Assembly (NCBI GenBank): GCA_034434635.1
Contig: DAOTYX010000007.1
Span: forward strand, 1 to 35,810
DNA length: 35,810 bases
Reading direction: 5' to 3'
DNA from: DAOTYX01 sp034434635
Lineage (GTDB): Bacteria; Chloroflexota; Anaerolineae; B4-G1; DUEL01
Shown: one piece after another, positions 24,260 to 33,400 of the stretch
Numbering within the stretch: the stretch's first letter is position 1
Layout of the letters: every line of letters starts with the position of its first letter
The notes under the pieces: model-generated
Told to the model about the DNA's origin: nothing
The model's database searches: none
What the model saw: only the letters and a program-made list of their open reading frames with translations
Program-made: the position numbers and the translations under genes

Positions 24260-25797
24260 GTCTGGTAGTCCGCCCCCAGGATCAACCGGAAGCCGACCGT
24301 CGTCGAGCCGCCCGGCTGGTAGATGATGTTGTCCGCTGAGACGTTGAACATGCGCTGCAGGTAGGACAGTCCGGTGCCCTTGGCAACCTCGTTATAGACG
24401 ATCAGTTGAGTGGCAGCGTAATCCCGTCGGTCCGCCTGGCCGATGACCGCCGGGAAGCCGGCCCGCACCAACCGATCCGCCGCCAGCAGGTCCCAATCGG
24501 CGTTTGGCGTGCCGTTCCACACCTCCACGGGCATGAAGGAACGGCTCATGCGCGCCTCGGGTGCCGGCGCCATGGCCTCGGTGAGGACAGGCTCTATGGC
24601 CTCCCAGTTTGGCAGGTAGACGTTGCCGCCGTAAATGGTGACCCACGGCGTCACCATGTCACGGCTGATATTGTAGTAGCGGATGTTCTGCTCCCGAAGG
24701 ATGAAACCCACCTGCGCCACGTCAACCAGCGCGGCGAAGTCCATGTCGGTGGAGACCATATCCTGGAACTGGCTCCAGAGGGAGGGAATCTGCGGCAGGA
24801 GGCCGCCGTCGCGCACGCGATGCCAGATGGCCTGCAACACCTGCTGTTGCCGTTGCTCACGGGAAAACGTGCTGGTCGTCAGGCGGGAGCGGGCATACCA
24901 CAGCGCCGTCTCCCCGTCCATGTGACGCACGCCTGGCTCCATCGTAAGGATGGGGTACTGGCCAGTCTCGTCAGGGTAAGGCCAGTGGTCGCTCAGGCGG
25001 CAGTGGACAGGGACATCTATCCCCCCCAGGGTGTCCACGATGCCGATCAGGCCATCGAAGTCGGTGCGGGCGATGTAGTCCACCCGCAGGCCCAGGTTGT
25101 AGAGCAACGTGTCGCGCACCAGCGCCGAGCCGCCCCCCGGGTAATCATACGCCTCGCCGTAGTAGTCGGCGAAGTTGACCCGGCTCATCCAGAAGCCGGG
25201 GATATAGACGTAGAGATCGCGGGGGATGGAGATGATGGAGACGACGGCCCGTTGTCGTTGGACCGAGACCAGTTGCAGGACGTCGGTATGCCAGGCGCTC
25301 CAGTCAGGCCGGCGGTCGCTGCCCATGAGCAGGATGTTGACCGCATCCGCGGCCACCGGCACCGGCGGGACAGCGGTCGGGACGGGCACGTTGAAGCCCG
25401 CCGTCAGGCTGATGTTCGGAGTGGGCCAGATCGGCGTCGCCGGAGCGGTAAACCCAGCCGGCAACGGGGTTGGACTGGCAACTGGAATAGGGGTCGCCGT
25501 CGGCGCGGGCGTGGGCGTGGGGGTAGGGGTTGCGGTGGGAGTCGAGGTCAGCGTGGGGGTAGGGGGCGCTGTGGGAGTAGAGGCAGGCGTGGGCGTGACA
25601 GCAGGAGTGAAGGTAAATGCAGCAGCGGAGAGAGAAGGCGGGTAGGGCGTGGGGGTCGGCGGGAAAGCCGCCATCGCGCCAACGAAGGTCAGCCCCAACG
25701 CCCCCACCCCCATCAACCAGAAGACGAGGAAGGTAGAGACGGCGACGGCCTGTATGACCGCCCATTGCCGTTGCGACATGCCGTTCTCGTTGCGCAT
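24247..25797 (-). CDS. LytR-CpsA-Psr (LCP) family wall-polymer ligase
   Basis: A 516-residue membrane-anchored enzyme of the family that transfers undecaprenyl-linked polymers to peptidoglycan. A short cytoplasmic tail, then a membrane helix (about 17-42). A Pro/Thr-rich linker (about 45-115; PTPTPTPAPTATP) spans the outer wall space. The LCP catalytic domain (about 150-330) has MGSDRRPDW, SIPRDLYVYIPG, FDGLIGIVDTLGGIDV and ALWYARSR. A LytR_C-like domain closes the protein (VEVWNGTPNADW to TVGFRLILG). Either ATG 25797, about 2 nt from the predicted transcription start and so leaderless, or ATG 25779 is used. It heads the minus-strand wall-gene run. Confidence 0.92.
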   Translation of the reverse strand: MRNENGMSQRQWAVIQAVAVSTFLVFWLMGVGALGLTFVGAMAAFPPTPTPYPPSLSAAAFTFTPAVTPTPASTPTAPPTPTLTSTPTATPTPTPTPAPTATPIPVASPTPLPAGFTAPATPIWPTPNISLTAGFNVPVPTAVPPVPVAADAVNILLMGSDRRPDWSAWHTDVLQLVSVQRQRAVVSIISIPRDLYVYIPGFWMSRVNFADYYGEAYDYPGGGSALVRDTLLYNLGLRVDYIARTDFDGLIGIVDTLGGIDVPVHCRLSDHWPYPDETGQYPILTMEPGVRHMDGETALWYARSRLTTSTFSREQRQQQVLQAIWHRVRDGGLLPQIPSLWSQFQDMVSTDMDFAALVDVAQVGFILREQNIRYYNISRDMVTPWVTIYGGNVYLPNWEAIEPVLTEAMAPAPEARMSRSFMPVEVWNGTPNADWDLLAADRLVRAGFPAVIGQADRRDYAATQLIVYNEVAKGTGLSYLQRMFNVSADNIIYQPGGSTTVGFRLILGADYQTCPQ

Positions 25798-25805
25798 TGA
25801 GTACT

Positions 25806-25834
25806 ATTATAAGGCTGTCGGATGGCTTTGCCAA
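25806..25834 (-). promoter_or_regulatory. Strong promoter for the LCP gene
   Basis: Read on the minus strand, TTGGCA (25834-25829), 17 nt, and TATAAT (25811-25806) match consensus at 5/6 and 6/6. The predicted start is near 25799, two bases before ATG 25797. No ribosome-binding site fits in between. Confidence 0.7.
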
Positions 25835-25902
25835 CCACCTCCTGGTAGCGAGTGCGTTTCATTTTGGGGACAAATCTTCACCACTCGTGACGGCCTCCCC
25901 AC

Positions 25903-25959
25903 GCCGACTGAAGTCGCCCGCTTTGGGCCTTCGGCCTGCGGTCGGCCTGCGCCGACTTC
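25903..25959. repeat. Foldback repeat between the two divergent envelope genes
   Basis: GAAGTCG (25910-25916) pairs with CGACTTC (25953-25959), enclosing GGCCTTCGGCC and a CGGTCGGCCTGCG segment; CGACTGAAGTCG at the left edge is itself palindromic. Together with nearby CACCG/CGGTG (about 26013-26029) it fills most of the 293-nt gap between the divergent genes. No gene is seen in the gap. It looks like a dispersed palindromic element of a different family from those at 1-226 and 1312-1400. Confidence 0.5.
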
Positions 25960-26053
25960 TTCTATCCGCTTCGAACGCGATCCTCGATCCACACGACAGC
26001 GGGAGACTGCCGACACCGGGCAATCGGTGCAATCCTCCCCGGGCAACCGCATC

Positions 26054-26082
26054 TTGGCAGTCCAGGCCATCCGGTGTATACT
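26054..26082 (+). promoter_or_regulatory. Strong promoter for the beta-propeller/M15 gene
   Basis: TTGGCA (26054-26059), a 17-nt spacer and TATACT (26077-26082) match consensus at 5/6 each. The predicted start near 26089 lies two bases before ATG 26091, the same geometry and same -35 as the divergent LCP promoter. It rules out the longer open frame that starts at 25797. Confidence 0.65.
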
Positions 26083-26090
26083 TCGAAGCG

Positions 26091-27902
26091 ATGATCAACC
26101 GACCTGTCTCCCTTTCGCCGCGCGCGCTGCGCCTGCTGGTCATCCTGATCGCGGCCAACTTCCTGGTGCTGCTCCTGCTGGGCGTGGCGCTCATCCGCAG
26201 CAATGCAGCCCTCCGCGCGCGCCCCCCGGAAGTGACGGTGATCATCACCCCCACGCCCGGCCCATCCCCCACCTCCGGCCCCTCCCCCACCCCCTTCGGC
26301 AGCGGCGGGGCCATCGTCTTCACCATGCGGGTGAACGGCAACGCCGACCTCTACGCCATCAACCAGACGACGCGGGAGGTGGTGCGCCTTACCAGTGACC
26401 CGGCGGAAGACCGTGACCCGGCCTGGTCCCCCGACGGTCAGATGCTGGCCTTTGCCTCCCGTCGCTCCGGCAACTGGGACCTCTATCTGCTGGACCTGGA
26501 GGGCGGGGCGCTCATTCGCCTCACCCGCGACACCGCCTTCGAGGGCGGCCCCACCTGGTCGCCTGATGGCGCACGGCTGGCCTTCGAGGCCTACCGGAAC
26601 GACAACCTGGACATCTTCGTCATGGACAGCGACGGCCGGAACGTGCAGCGGCTCACCACTGACCCCGCCCCCGACTACAGCCCGGCCTGGTCACCCGACG
26701 GCTCCGCCATCGCCTACGTCTCCTACCAGGGGGGAAACCAGGACATCTTCCTCTACCTGCTCGGAGGAGAACAGGCCGGCACGGCGATCAACGTCACCAA
26801 CAGCCCCAACGCGGATGAGGCCGACCCTTCCTGGTCGCCCGACGGCACACGGCTGGCCTACACCATCGGCCGGGCCGGCTACTCGACCGTGCAGATCAGC
26901 ACGCTGGAGTGGCGCACCGAGGGCATCACCCAGACACAGCCCACGCTCCACCTCTCCTCGACCGACCTGTTCGGCTCCGGCTCCTTCCCCGCCTGGGCTC
27001 CCGATGGGCAGAGTATCGTCACCGTCTACCGGCACGAGGACCGCTCCTACCTGATCGCCTCCAGCCTGTACGGCTGGGGGCTCTCTCAGGAAGCCTACAG
27101 CGCTGCCGCGGCCATCGGACAGCCGCGCTGGGGAGCGACCCCGCTCTCATCACGGGCCATCATCCGCGCCCGCGCCGCAGCGCCGGCCAGCGACCCACCC
27201 CTCTACACCGAGTTCGTCCAGTCCCCACCGGCATCCGGCCCGCCCTACACGCTGGTCTACCTGCCAGATGTCAACGGCGCGGACGACCGGGCACTGCTGA
27301 GCGACCGCGTGGACGACAGTTTCCGGGCGCTGCGCCAGCGCGTCAAGGAGGAGACCGGTTGGGACTTCCTCTCCATCCTCGGCTCCGCCTGGCGGCCTAT
27401 GGACCACACCCCGCGCCCCGGCCAGTCCCGGATGTCCTGGCACGTCTGCGGCCGGGCGATAGATGTCAACCAGGACTACTACGACCGGGATGACCCCCTC
27501 ATCATGCTGGTGCGCGAAGACATCGGCAACGAGACCTACTGGCGGGTCTTCATCCGCGCCGCCCAGCAGGACGGCACGATGGGCGAGCCGCTGCGCGTGG
27601 CCCCGTGGGACCTCAAGGCCCGCGAGCAGGACGGGCTGCCCGCCGTGCAGGGCGGTATGCTGATGGAGCGGGTGCCCGCCGGCTACTACGTGGACTTCAC
27701 CACCCTGGCCGCCGATTACGGCTGGGAGCGCGTCTCGGCGCTGTACCGCTGGCGCTACTACTGGCCGGACATCGAATGGTGGCACTTCCGCCACAGCGAC
27801 GGGATGGACTGGTGGGCCTGCATGCTGGAAATCTACACGCCGGAGGAGATCGAGGAGTCCTACGGCTCCGTGCCCGCAGGGGTCACCGCGGATTCGGACT
27901 AG
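26091..27902 (+). CDS. Membrane-anchored beta-propeller fused to an M15-like metallopeptidase
   Basis: A 603-residue protein. After a short cytoplasmic start, one membrane helix (about 10-35; LVILIAANFLVLLLLGVAL) and a Pro/Thr linker (TPTPGPSPTSGPSPTP) lead to a TolB/WD40-like propeller (about 65-340). The propeller shows repeated AWSPDG, TWSPDG and SWSPDGTRLAY blades. The C-terminal domain (about 370-600) carries SWHVCGRAID (His451, Asp458) and IEWWHFRH (Glu562, His565). These fit the SxHxxGxAxD...ExxH zinc signature of M15 D-Ala-D-Ala carboxypeptidases (VanY/VanX, endolysins). It probably trims peptidoglycan peptides outside the cell, with the propeller as a binding module; both roles are inferred. 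Divergent from the LCP gene, with a leaderless-type promoter. Confidence 0.88.
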   Translation: MINRPVSLSPRALRLLVILIAANFLVLLLLGVALIRSNAALRARPPEVTVIITPTPGPSPTSGPSPTPFGSGGAIVFTMRVNGNADLYAINQTTREVVRLTSDPAEDRDPAWSPDGQMLAFASRRSGNWDLYLLDLEGGALIRLTRDTAFEGGPTWSPDGARLAFEAYRNDNLDIFVMDSDGRNVQRLTTDPAPDYSPAWSPDGSAIAYVSYQGGNQDIFLYLLGGEQAGTAINVTNSPNADEADPSWSPDGTRLAYTIGRAGYSTVQISTLEWRTEGITQTQPTLHLSSTDLFGSGSFPAWAPDGQSIVTVYRHEDRSYLIASSLYGWGLSQEAYSAAAAIGQPRWGATPLSSRAIIRARAAAPASDPPLYTEFVQSPPASGPPYTLVYLPDVNGADDRALLSDRVDDSFRALRQRVKEETGWDFLSILGSAWRPMDHTPRPGQSRMSWHVCGRAIDVNQDYYDRDDPLIMLVREDIGNETYWRVFIRAAQQDGTMGEPLRVAPWDLKAREQDGLPAVQGGMLMERVPAGYYVDFTTLAADYGWERVSALYRWRYYWPDIEWWHFRHSDGMDWWACMLEIYTPEEIEESYGSVPAGVTADSD

Positions 27903-27947
27903 GCCCGGTGGTGCAGCGGCGGCATGCCGTCACAGCGCTTCTGCCAG

Positions 27948-28610
27948 ATGATGAAAGCACCCCTCCACCCCTGGACCCTTGACCCGGACGAGGCGATCCA
28001 GTTGCAGACGGGGCTGCGCGAGCGGCTGGTCCTGGCCTGGGACGAGCGCCCAGTCTCGACTGTCGGCGGCGTGGACGTGGGCATCACCGGGGAACAGGCC
28101 CGCGCTGCCATCGTGGTGCTGCGCTATCCCGACCTGCGCCCACTGGCCGCCGTCACCGCCGACACGTCGCTGCGCTTCCCCTACATCCCGGGACTGCTGG
28201 CCTTTCGGGAGGGGCCGGCGGTGCTGGCCGCCTGGGAGAGGTTACCGCTCAGACCCGACCTGCTGCTGTTCGACGGTCAGGGCATCGCCCACCCACGCGG
28301 CCTGGGCATCGCCGCGCACATGGGCCTGTGGCTGGAGACGCCGACGATTGGCGTCGCCAAATCGCGGCTGTACGGCCACCACGACGAGGTCGGACCGCGG
28401 GTCGGCGACCGGGCCGCGCTGCGGGACGAACGCGACCCCTCCCGCGTCATCGGCGTCGTGCTGCGCACGCGGGAAGGGGCCAACCCCATCTACGTCTCGC
28501 CGGGCCACCTGATGGATGTCGAGCAGGCGGCATCGTTCGTGCTGGCCTGCTGCCGCGGCTACCGGCTGCCAGAGCCGACCCGCTGGGCGCACAGGGCCGG
28601 TAGACGGTAG
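27948..28610 (+). CDS. nfi: Endonuclease V
   Basis: A 220-residue DNA repair nuclease that nicks DNA near deoxyinosine. GGVDVG (Asp43), FPYIPGLLAFREGP (Tyr79, Glu88), DGQGIAHPRGLGIAAH (Asp109, His115) and IGVAKSRLYG (Lys138) are the catalytic and wedge motifs, at almost the same numbers as in the Thermotoga maritima enzyme. The C-terminus has YVSPGHLMDVEQA and PEPTRWAH. ATG 27948 gives the family-like N-terminus (PLHPWTLDPDEAI); ATG 27951 and 27924 are alternatives and none has a good ribosome site. It lies 45 nt after the propeller gene, and its 3' end is 16 nt from convergent nadD. Confidence 0.95.
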   Translation: MMKAPLHPWTLDPDEAIQLQTGLRERLVLAWDERPVSTVGGVDVGITGEQARAAIVVLRYPDLRPLAAVTADTSLRFPYIPGLLAFREGPAVLAAWERLPLRPDLLLFDGQGIAHPRGLGIAAHMGLWLETPTIGVAKSRLYGHHDEVGPRVGDRAALRDERDPSRVIGVVLRTREGANPIYVSPGHLMDVEQAASFVLACCRGYRLPEPTRWAHRAGRR

Positions 28611-28626
28611 GCTTCGGAAGTCTATC

Positions 28627-29220
28627 CTACCCCGCGTAAAGCCCGTGGCGATAGATGTAATCCGCCACCGCCGGTGGGACCAGGCCGGTGATGGGTTCCC
28701 CCTCCCGCACCCGTCGGCGGATCTCCGAGGCGGAAAGGTCGAGCGTTGGCCCCTCCAACCAGACCAGCCGCTCGCGCATGGCCGGGAGCGCGCGCTGGAG
28801 TTCCTCCAGATCCGCCTGCCAACCTGGGCGGCGCAGCACCGCCAGGCGGGCCAGGGCCAGGATACGCTGCGGGTCGCGCCAGGAGAGGAACTGGGCCAGA
28901 CTGTCCCCGCCCATCAGGAAGTAGAGTTCGCTCCCCGGCCATGCGCGCTGCAGGAGCGCCAGCAGGTCAGCCGTGTAATGAGGGCCGGGTCGGTCGAGGT
29001 CGGCGCGGGAGAGGAGGAAACCCTGGCGACCGGCAATCGCCAGCGCCACCATCGCCTCGCGGTGCAGGTCGGGCGTGAGCGGACGGTCGGGCTTGTGCGG
29101 CGGACTGCCGGTGGGCACGAAGAGCACCGTGGTCAGCCGCAACTGCTCGCGGGCTGTCTCCGCCAGAGCCAGATGGCCGTTGTGCGGCGGGTCGAACGCG
29201 CCGCCCAGGACGCCGATCAC
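28627..29220 (-). CDS. nadD: Nicotinate-nucleotide adenylyltransferase
   Basis: A 197-residue enzyme of NAD synthesis that adenylylates nicotinate mononucleotide. The N-terminal IGVLGGAFDPPHNGHL is the nucleotidyltransferase signature, followed by FVPTGSPPHKPD, MGGDSLAQF (residues near 100) and the C-terminal LSASEIRRRVREGEPI (ISSTxIR-like). GTG 29220 is preferred: it overlaps the obg stop as GTGA, giving translational coupling and a normal N-terminus. GTG 29229 is also in frame. The obg-nadD order is common in bacteria. Confidence 0.95.
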   Translation of the reverse strand: MIGVLGGAFDPPHNGHLALAETAREQLRLTTVLFVPTGSPPHKPDRPLTPDLHREAMVALAIAGRQGFLLSRADLDRPGPHYTADLLALLQRAWPGSELYFLMGGDSLAQFLSWRDPQRILALARLAVLRRPGWQADLEELQRALPAMRERLVWLEGPTLDLSASEIRRRVREGEPITGLVPPAVADYIYRHGLYAG

Positions 29221-30476
29221 TCCTCCCACACTAACTCCGCCTCCCCGATGCGCACCGTGTCCCCCGGCTGCACGCCGGCCTGACGCAATGCCTCCAGGAC
29301 CCCCATCCCCTCCAACGCGTGATGGAAGCGACGTACCGCCTCTTCCAGCGCGAAGGGCGTCATCGCCGCCAGCCGCTCCACGCGCTTGCCCCGCACCCGC
29401 CAGCCATCCTCCTCCCGCTCCACGCGGAAGGCCCGCTCATCCTCTTCCAGCCGGAAGACCGGTACCTCGTGTTCGACAGACTGACGGGGCAGTTCCGCCA
29501 GCCGCTGCGCCGCCCGCCACATCAGGTCACGCACCCCCAACCCGCTCAGGCCAGATATGGCAAAGGCCTCGTACCCCTGCGCCGTCAACGCCTGACGCAG
29601 CGCCGGCCAGCGCTCCTGGGCCTCAGGAAGGTCCATCTTGTTGCAGGCCACCAGTTGCGGCCGATCCGCAAGCCCGTGGCCGAAGGCCGCCAGTTCGGCG
29701 TTGATCGCCGCGAAGTCGGCCAGCGGGTCGGGAGCCATCATATCCAGCAGATGGATCAGCAACCGCGTCCGCTCGACGTGACGGAGAAACTCGTGGCCCA
29801 GCCCCTTGCCCTCGCTGGCTCCTTCGATCAGGCCCGGCAGGTCGGCCAGCACGAAGTCCGTCTGGTCGTCCAGCACCACGACGCCCAACTGCGGGTCGAG
29901 CGTGGTGAACGGATAGGGGGCGATCTTGGGCCGCGCCGCGGTGACGGCGGCCAGCAGGGTGGACTTGCCGGCGTTCGGCTTGCCGACCAGGCCCACGTCC
30001 GCCAGGAGGCGCAGTTCCAGACGCAGGGTGCGTTCCTCCCCCGGCTCGCCGTCCTCGGCCATGCGCGGGGCCTGGTTGGTGGGTGTGGCGAAGCGAGCAT
30101 TGCCCCGTCCACCCCGCCCGCCGCGCGCGGCCACGAACTCCTGCCCCGGTTCGGTGAGGTCGGCCAGCAACTGACCGGTCGCGCTGTCCCAGACCAATGT
30201 CCCTGGCGGCACCGCCACCCGCAGCGTGGCCCCCGAAGCGCCGTGCTGATTCTTGCCGCGACCGTGCTCGCCACGCCCGGCGCGGAAGCGACGCTCGTGG
30301 GTGAAGCGGTAGAGGGTGTTCATGCCTGGCGCGACGTAGAGCACCACGTCCCCGCCACGCCCTCCGTCCCCCCCGGCAGGGCCGCCGTAGGGGACATACT
30401 TCTCGCGGCGGAAGGCGACACAGCCGTTGCCGCCATCCCCTGCCTTCACGTGGATGGTCGCCTCGTCAATGAACAT
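29217..30476 (-). CDS. obg: Obg/CgtA GTPase
   Basis: A 419-residue ribosome-associated GTPase. The glycine-rich Obg fold comes first (IHVKAGDGGNGCVAFRREKY, GGPAGGDGGRGGDV). The G domain has G1 GKPNAGKS, G2 PFTTLDP, G3 DLPGLIEGASEGKGLGHEF, G4 NKMD and G5 SGLSG. A C-terminal OCT domain (about 335-415) is present, as in many Gram-positive-type Obg proteins. Its ATG overlaps the subtilase stop by 11 nt and its stop overlaps nadD, so a three-gene coupled unit is likely. No promoter of its own is visible. Confidence 0.97.
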   Translation of the reverse strand: MFIDEATIHVKAGDGGNGCVAFRREKYVPYGGPAGGDGGRGGDVVLYVAPGMNTLYRFTHERRFRAGRGEHGRGKNQHGASGATLRVAVPPGTLVWDSATGQLLADLTEPGQEFVAARGGRGGRGNARFATPTNQAPRMAEDGEPGEERTLRLELRLLADVGLVGKPNAGKSTLLAAVTAARPKIAPYPFTTLDPQLGVVVLDDQTDFVLADLPGLIEGASEGKGLGHEFLRHVERTRLLIHLLDMMAPDPLADFAAINAELAAFGHGLADRPQLVACNKMDLPEAQERWPALRQALTAQGYEAFAISGLSGLGVRDLMWRAAQRLAELPRQSVEHEVPVFRLEEDERAFRVEREEDGWRVRGKRVERLAAMTPFALEEAVRRFHHALEGMGVLEALRQAGVQPGDTVRIGEAELVWEE

Positions 30477-33400
30477 CGGAACGCCACCTCCGGTAAACCA
30501 CCGGCAGGATATGTCGCCACGGCTCGACCGTCAGATAGGCTGACCGCTCCCACACACCGCCCGCGCCATCCTCCAGGAAGGCCACACCGTACAACAGGAC
30601 GTCAAGAGGTGTGGCAGGAAGAGTAAGCGGACAGGTGATCGTCACCCGACCTCCCGCCGTCAACGGCCCGACCCACCACACCGCAGGAAGCTCTCCCAAC
30701 AAACCCGCCCACGCCACGCCCCCGCCGCTCCAGGCCAACGACGGGGTGATCAGCGAAGCGCCGCCAGGGACGGGGATCATCGCCGTCGCCGTGGGCACAT
30801 CCCCAGGGCCGGCATTGACCAGTGTCAGCGCGCAGGTGACCACAGAGGCGGAGCGCGCGGGCGAAGGCGCGCACTCCAACGCCGACGGCGTGAGATCCGC
30901 CCCACCCACCCGCACCACCGCGATGCGGTCGAAGTGGACCCGCTGCTCCTCCAGCCCCAGGCGGGCGGTGTTGGTCAGCACCGCGCCGGGCGCCAGCCCT
31001 TCCGCCACCGTCACCGCGCAGGTGACCGTGAGAGCCGCGCCAGGAGCCAGCGGTCCATCCCACGAGATCAGCCGCGTGGCGGAGATGAACGTCGCCGGGC
31101 CGCTCAGGCGGAGCAGGTGCAACCCGTCGGGCAGGGTGTTGGAGAGAGAGGCCGTGACCGTCACCGGCCCGTCATTCTCCAGACGCAGGCTGTAGGTGAG
31201 CGTGTCGCCAGGGAAGGCCACCGGGCGATCGGCAGTGAACGTCGAGCGGCCCAACCACGAGAGCCAGCCCACCACCCGCTCCATCACCGTCGGGCGGGCC
31301 GCCGTCGGAAGCGCCTCGAACGGGAAGGCAGAGAAGACCGCTGCCGTGGCGCCGCTCCGCCGCGCCAGGGCCAGTCCCCGCCGCGCCTGATCCCGCAGCA
31401 CGACCGCCGTCCCGGGGGTGGGCTCTACCGCATCCGACCAGTTCTGGTAGCCGTCAGGGTAGGCGAGCGCCCACGACCCCAGGCCGACGCCGATGGGGTG
31501 CTCAGGGACGCCGCTGGCCAGCGTCGGCGTCGTCTGCTCGGAATAATGCAGCACCCCCAGAGGGCCCTGGCCGAGCGGGCCCGGGAAATGGTAGTAGAGA
31601 AAGTCCTGCGAGGACAGGAACAGCCGCCCCCCCTGAGCCAGATAGGCCAGCAGCGTCGCCTCCTGGTCTGGCGTGACCGGACGGTGCCAGTCGTAGCCGG
31701 TCCACCAGACCACCAACGGGTAGCGGCGAAGCACCTCCAGGGACGGACTCCGCTCCCAGCACGCCCCCAGCGGCGGACAGGTCTGCCAGACATCGTAGGC
31801 CAGGCCCAGGGTATCCAGTGTGGCGCGGTAGAGCGGCTGCTGCTCCACGAAAAGATCGTCATCCACCAGCAAGACGGGGGCAGGGACCTTGGCCGTGAAG
31901 ACCGCCGTCTCGCGCAGGGTGGGTGAGAGCGAGGAGCGCGCGGTGAGGGTGAAGACGTCCCGCGCGTCCCACGCCGCGGTGGACGGCACGGTGACGGTCA
32001 GAGCGACCGTGGCAGAAGCGCATGGGGCGAGGGTCAGCGCAGGAGGGTGTAGTTCCACCGGCCACTCCGCCCCCGTCACCTCCAGGCTGACCGTATCGGT
32101 GACGCCGGCCAGGCCGAGGTGGCGCACGCGCAGGCTGTAGGTGAGCGCAGAACCGGGCAGTCCGATGCCGGTCTCTTCCGCAGGCCGCACCTCCAGGCCA
32201 ATCGTGGGCAGCGGTCCGGCCAGCCAGTCCAGCGCCCGATCCATCACCAGCCGCCGGGTCTGGCGGTCATTGATGGCCTCGAAGCCGAAGGAGAGGTAGA
32301 CCACCCGGTAGTCCAGACAGGTGCCCACGCGCACCCCACCGCAGCCGGCCCCTTCGTAGGTCAGCACCGGCACTGCGGCATCGGGATCGGCGATGCCGAT
32401 CTCATCGGGGAACTCCTGGTTGTCCGCTCCGCCCGCGCCAGCGATGGTCAGCGTCAGGCCGGCAAAGAGGTCATCCGGCGTCCCGTGCAGCGTCCAGGCC
32501 AGAGCGTTGTCACGCGCCAGATAGACCTTCAGGTACTGCTGGTAGTACGGGACTGGCTGCCACTCCCCGTCGAGGTGACCGACATCCTGCCCGCTCAACA
32601 GCAGCCGGCCGCCGGCATCCAGGTAACCGGTGATGGCACGCTGCGCGCCGATGAATCCCGGCGCGTCCCACGGCGCGCTCCAGATAACGACATCGTAGGG
32701 AGCGAGATCGCCAGCCTGGGGGACATCGTCCGGCAGGCGGCGGACCGGCCATTCGTCATAGGCATAGGCCAGGTCGTCCAACGCCTGACGGAAGTAGCCG
32801 ATCTGGCTGTCGTAGTACCATTCGCCGCTGTCCAACAGCAGGATGGAAGGAGCAGGAGGCAGGCTCAGGTTGACGGTCGTGACCTGGCCGGCGGTGATGG
32901 CCGCAGTGGCAGTGACCACGCGCGATCCCAGACGACGGGCGCGCAGGGTGTACTCGCCGGCGGGGATGGTAAGTGTGTAGGCCGTGCCCACGGCGGACAG
33001 CGGCGTGCCGAGAACAGCGACCGTGGCGCTGAGCGGCTGGCCGCTCGCAGCGTCCGTGACCTGACCGCGCAGAACCCCTGCTGGCAGCGGGGTCAGCGAG
33101 ACATCCACGACCGTCGTCGCGCCGGTCACCACCTGCACCCCCCAGACGGTAGCCGTCTGGTAGCCAAAGGCGGACACCGTGAGGTCGTAGAAGTCAGGGG
33201 CCAGGGCGAGCGAGTAAGCGCCTGCGCCATCGGTGGTCGCGCTGCCGCTCCCGGCGCCGCCGTGGACCGTCGCGACGACAGTGGCCCAGGGGACCGGCGA
33301 ACCGTTGTCCGCCCGCCGCACCGTCCCGCTGATGAACCCAGGGTGGGTGAGCGCCGCCACCGCGCCGAAGCCGTCCACCAGCCCCCAGCCGCTGTCGTTG

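Noticed and set aside
25226..25645. Plus-strand Gly-Val repeat protein
   Set aside because: It is the antisense reading of the Pro/Thr linker of the LCP protein; no start signals.
27903..27930. tRNA-like GGCCCGGTGGTGCAGCGG stretch before nfi
   Set aside because: Only the first bases resemble a tRNA 5' half; no anticodon arm, T-loop or matching acceptor follows.
28516..29283. Plus-strand 255-codon frame over nadD
   Set aside because: Antisense shadow of nadD, with no domain or ribosome site.
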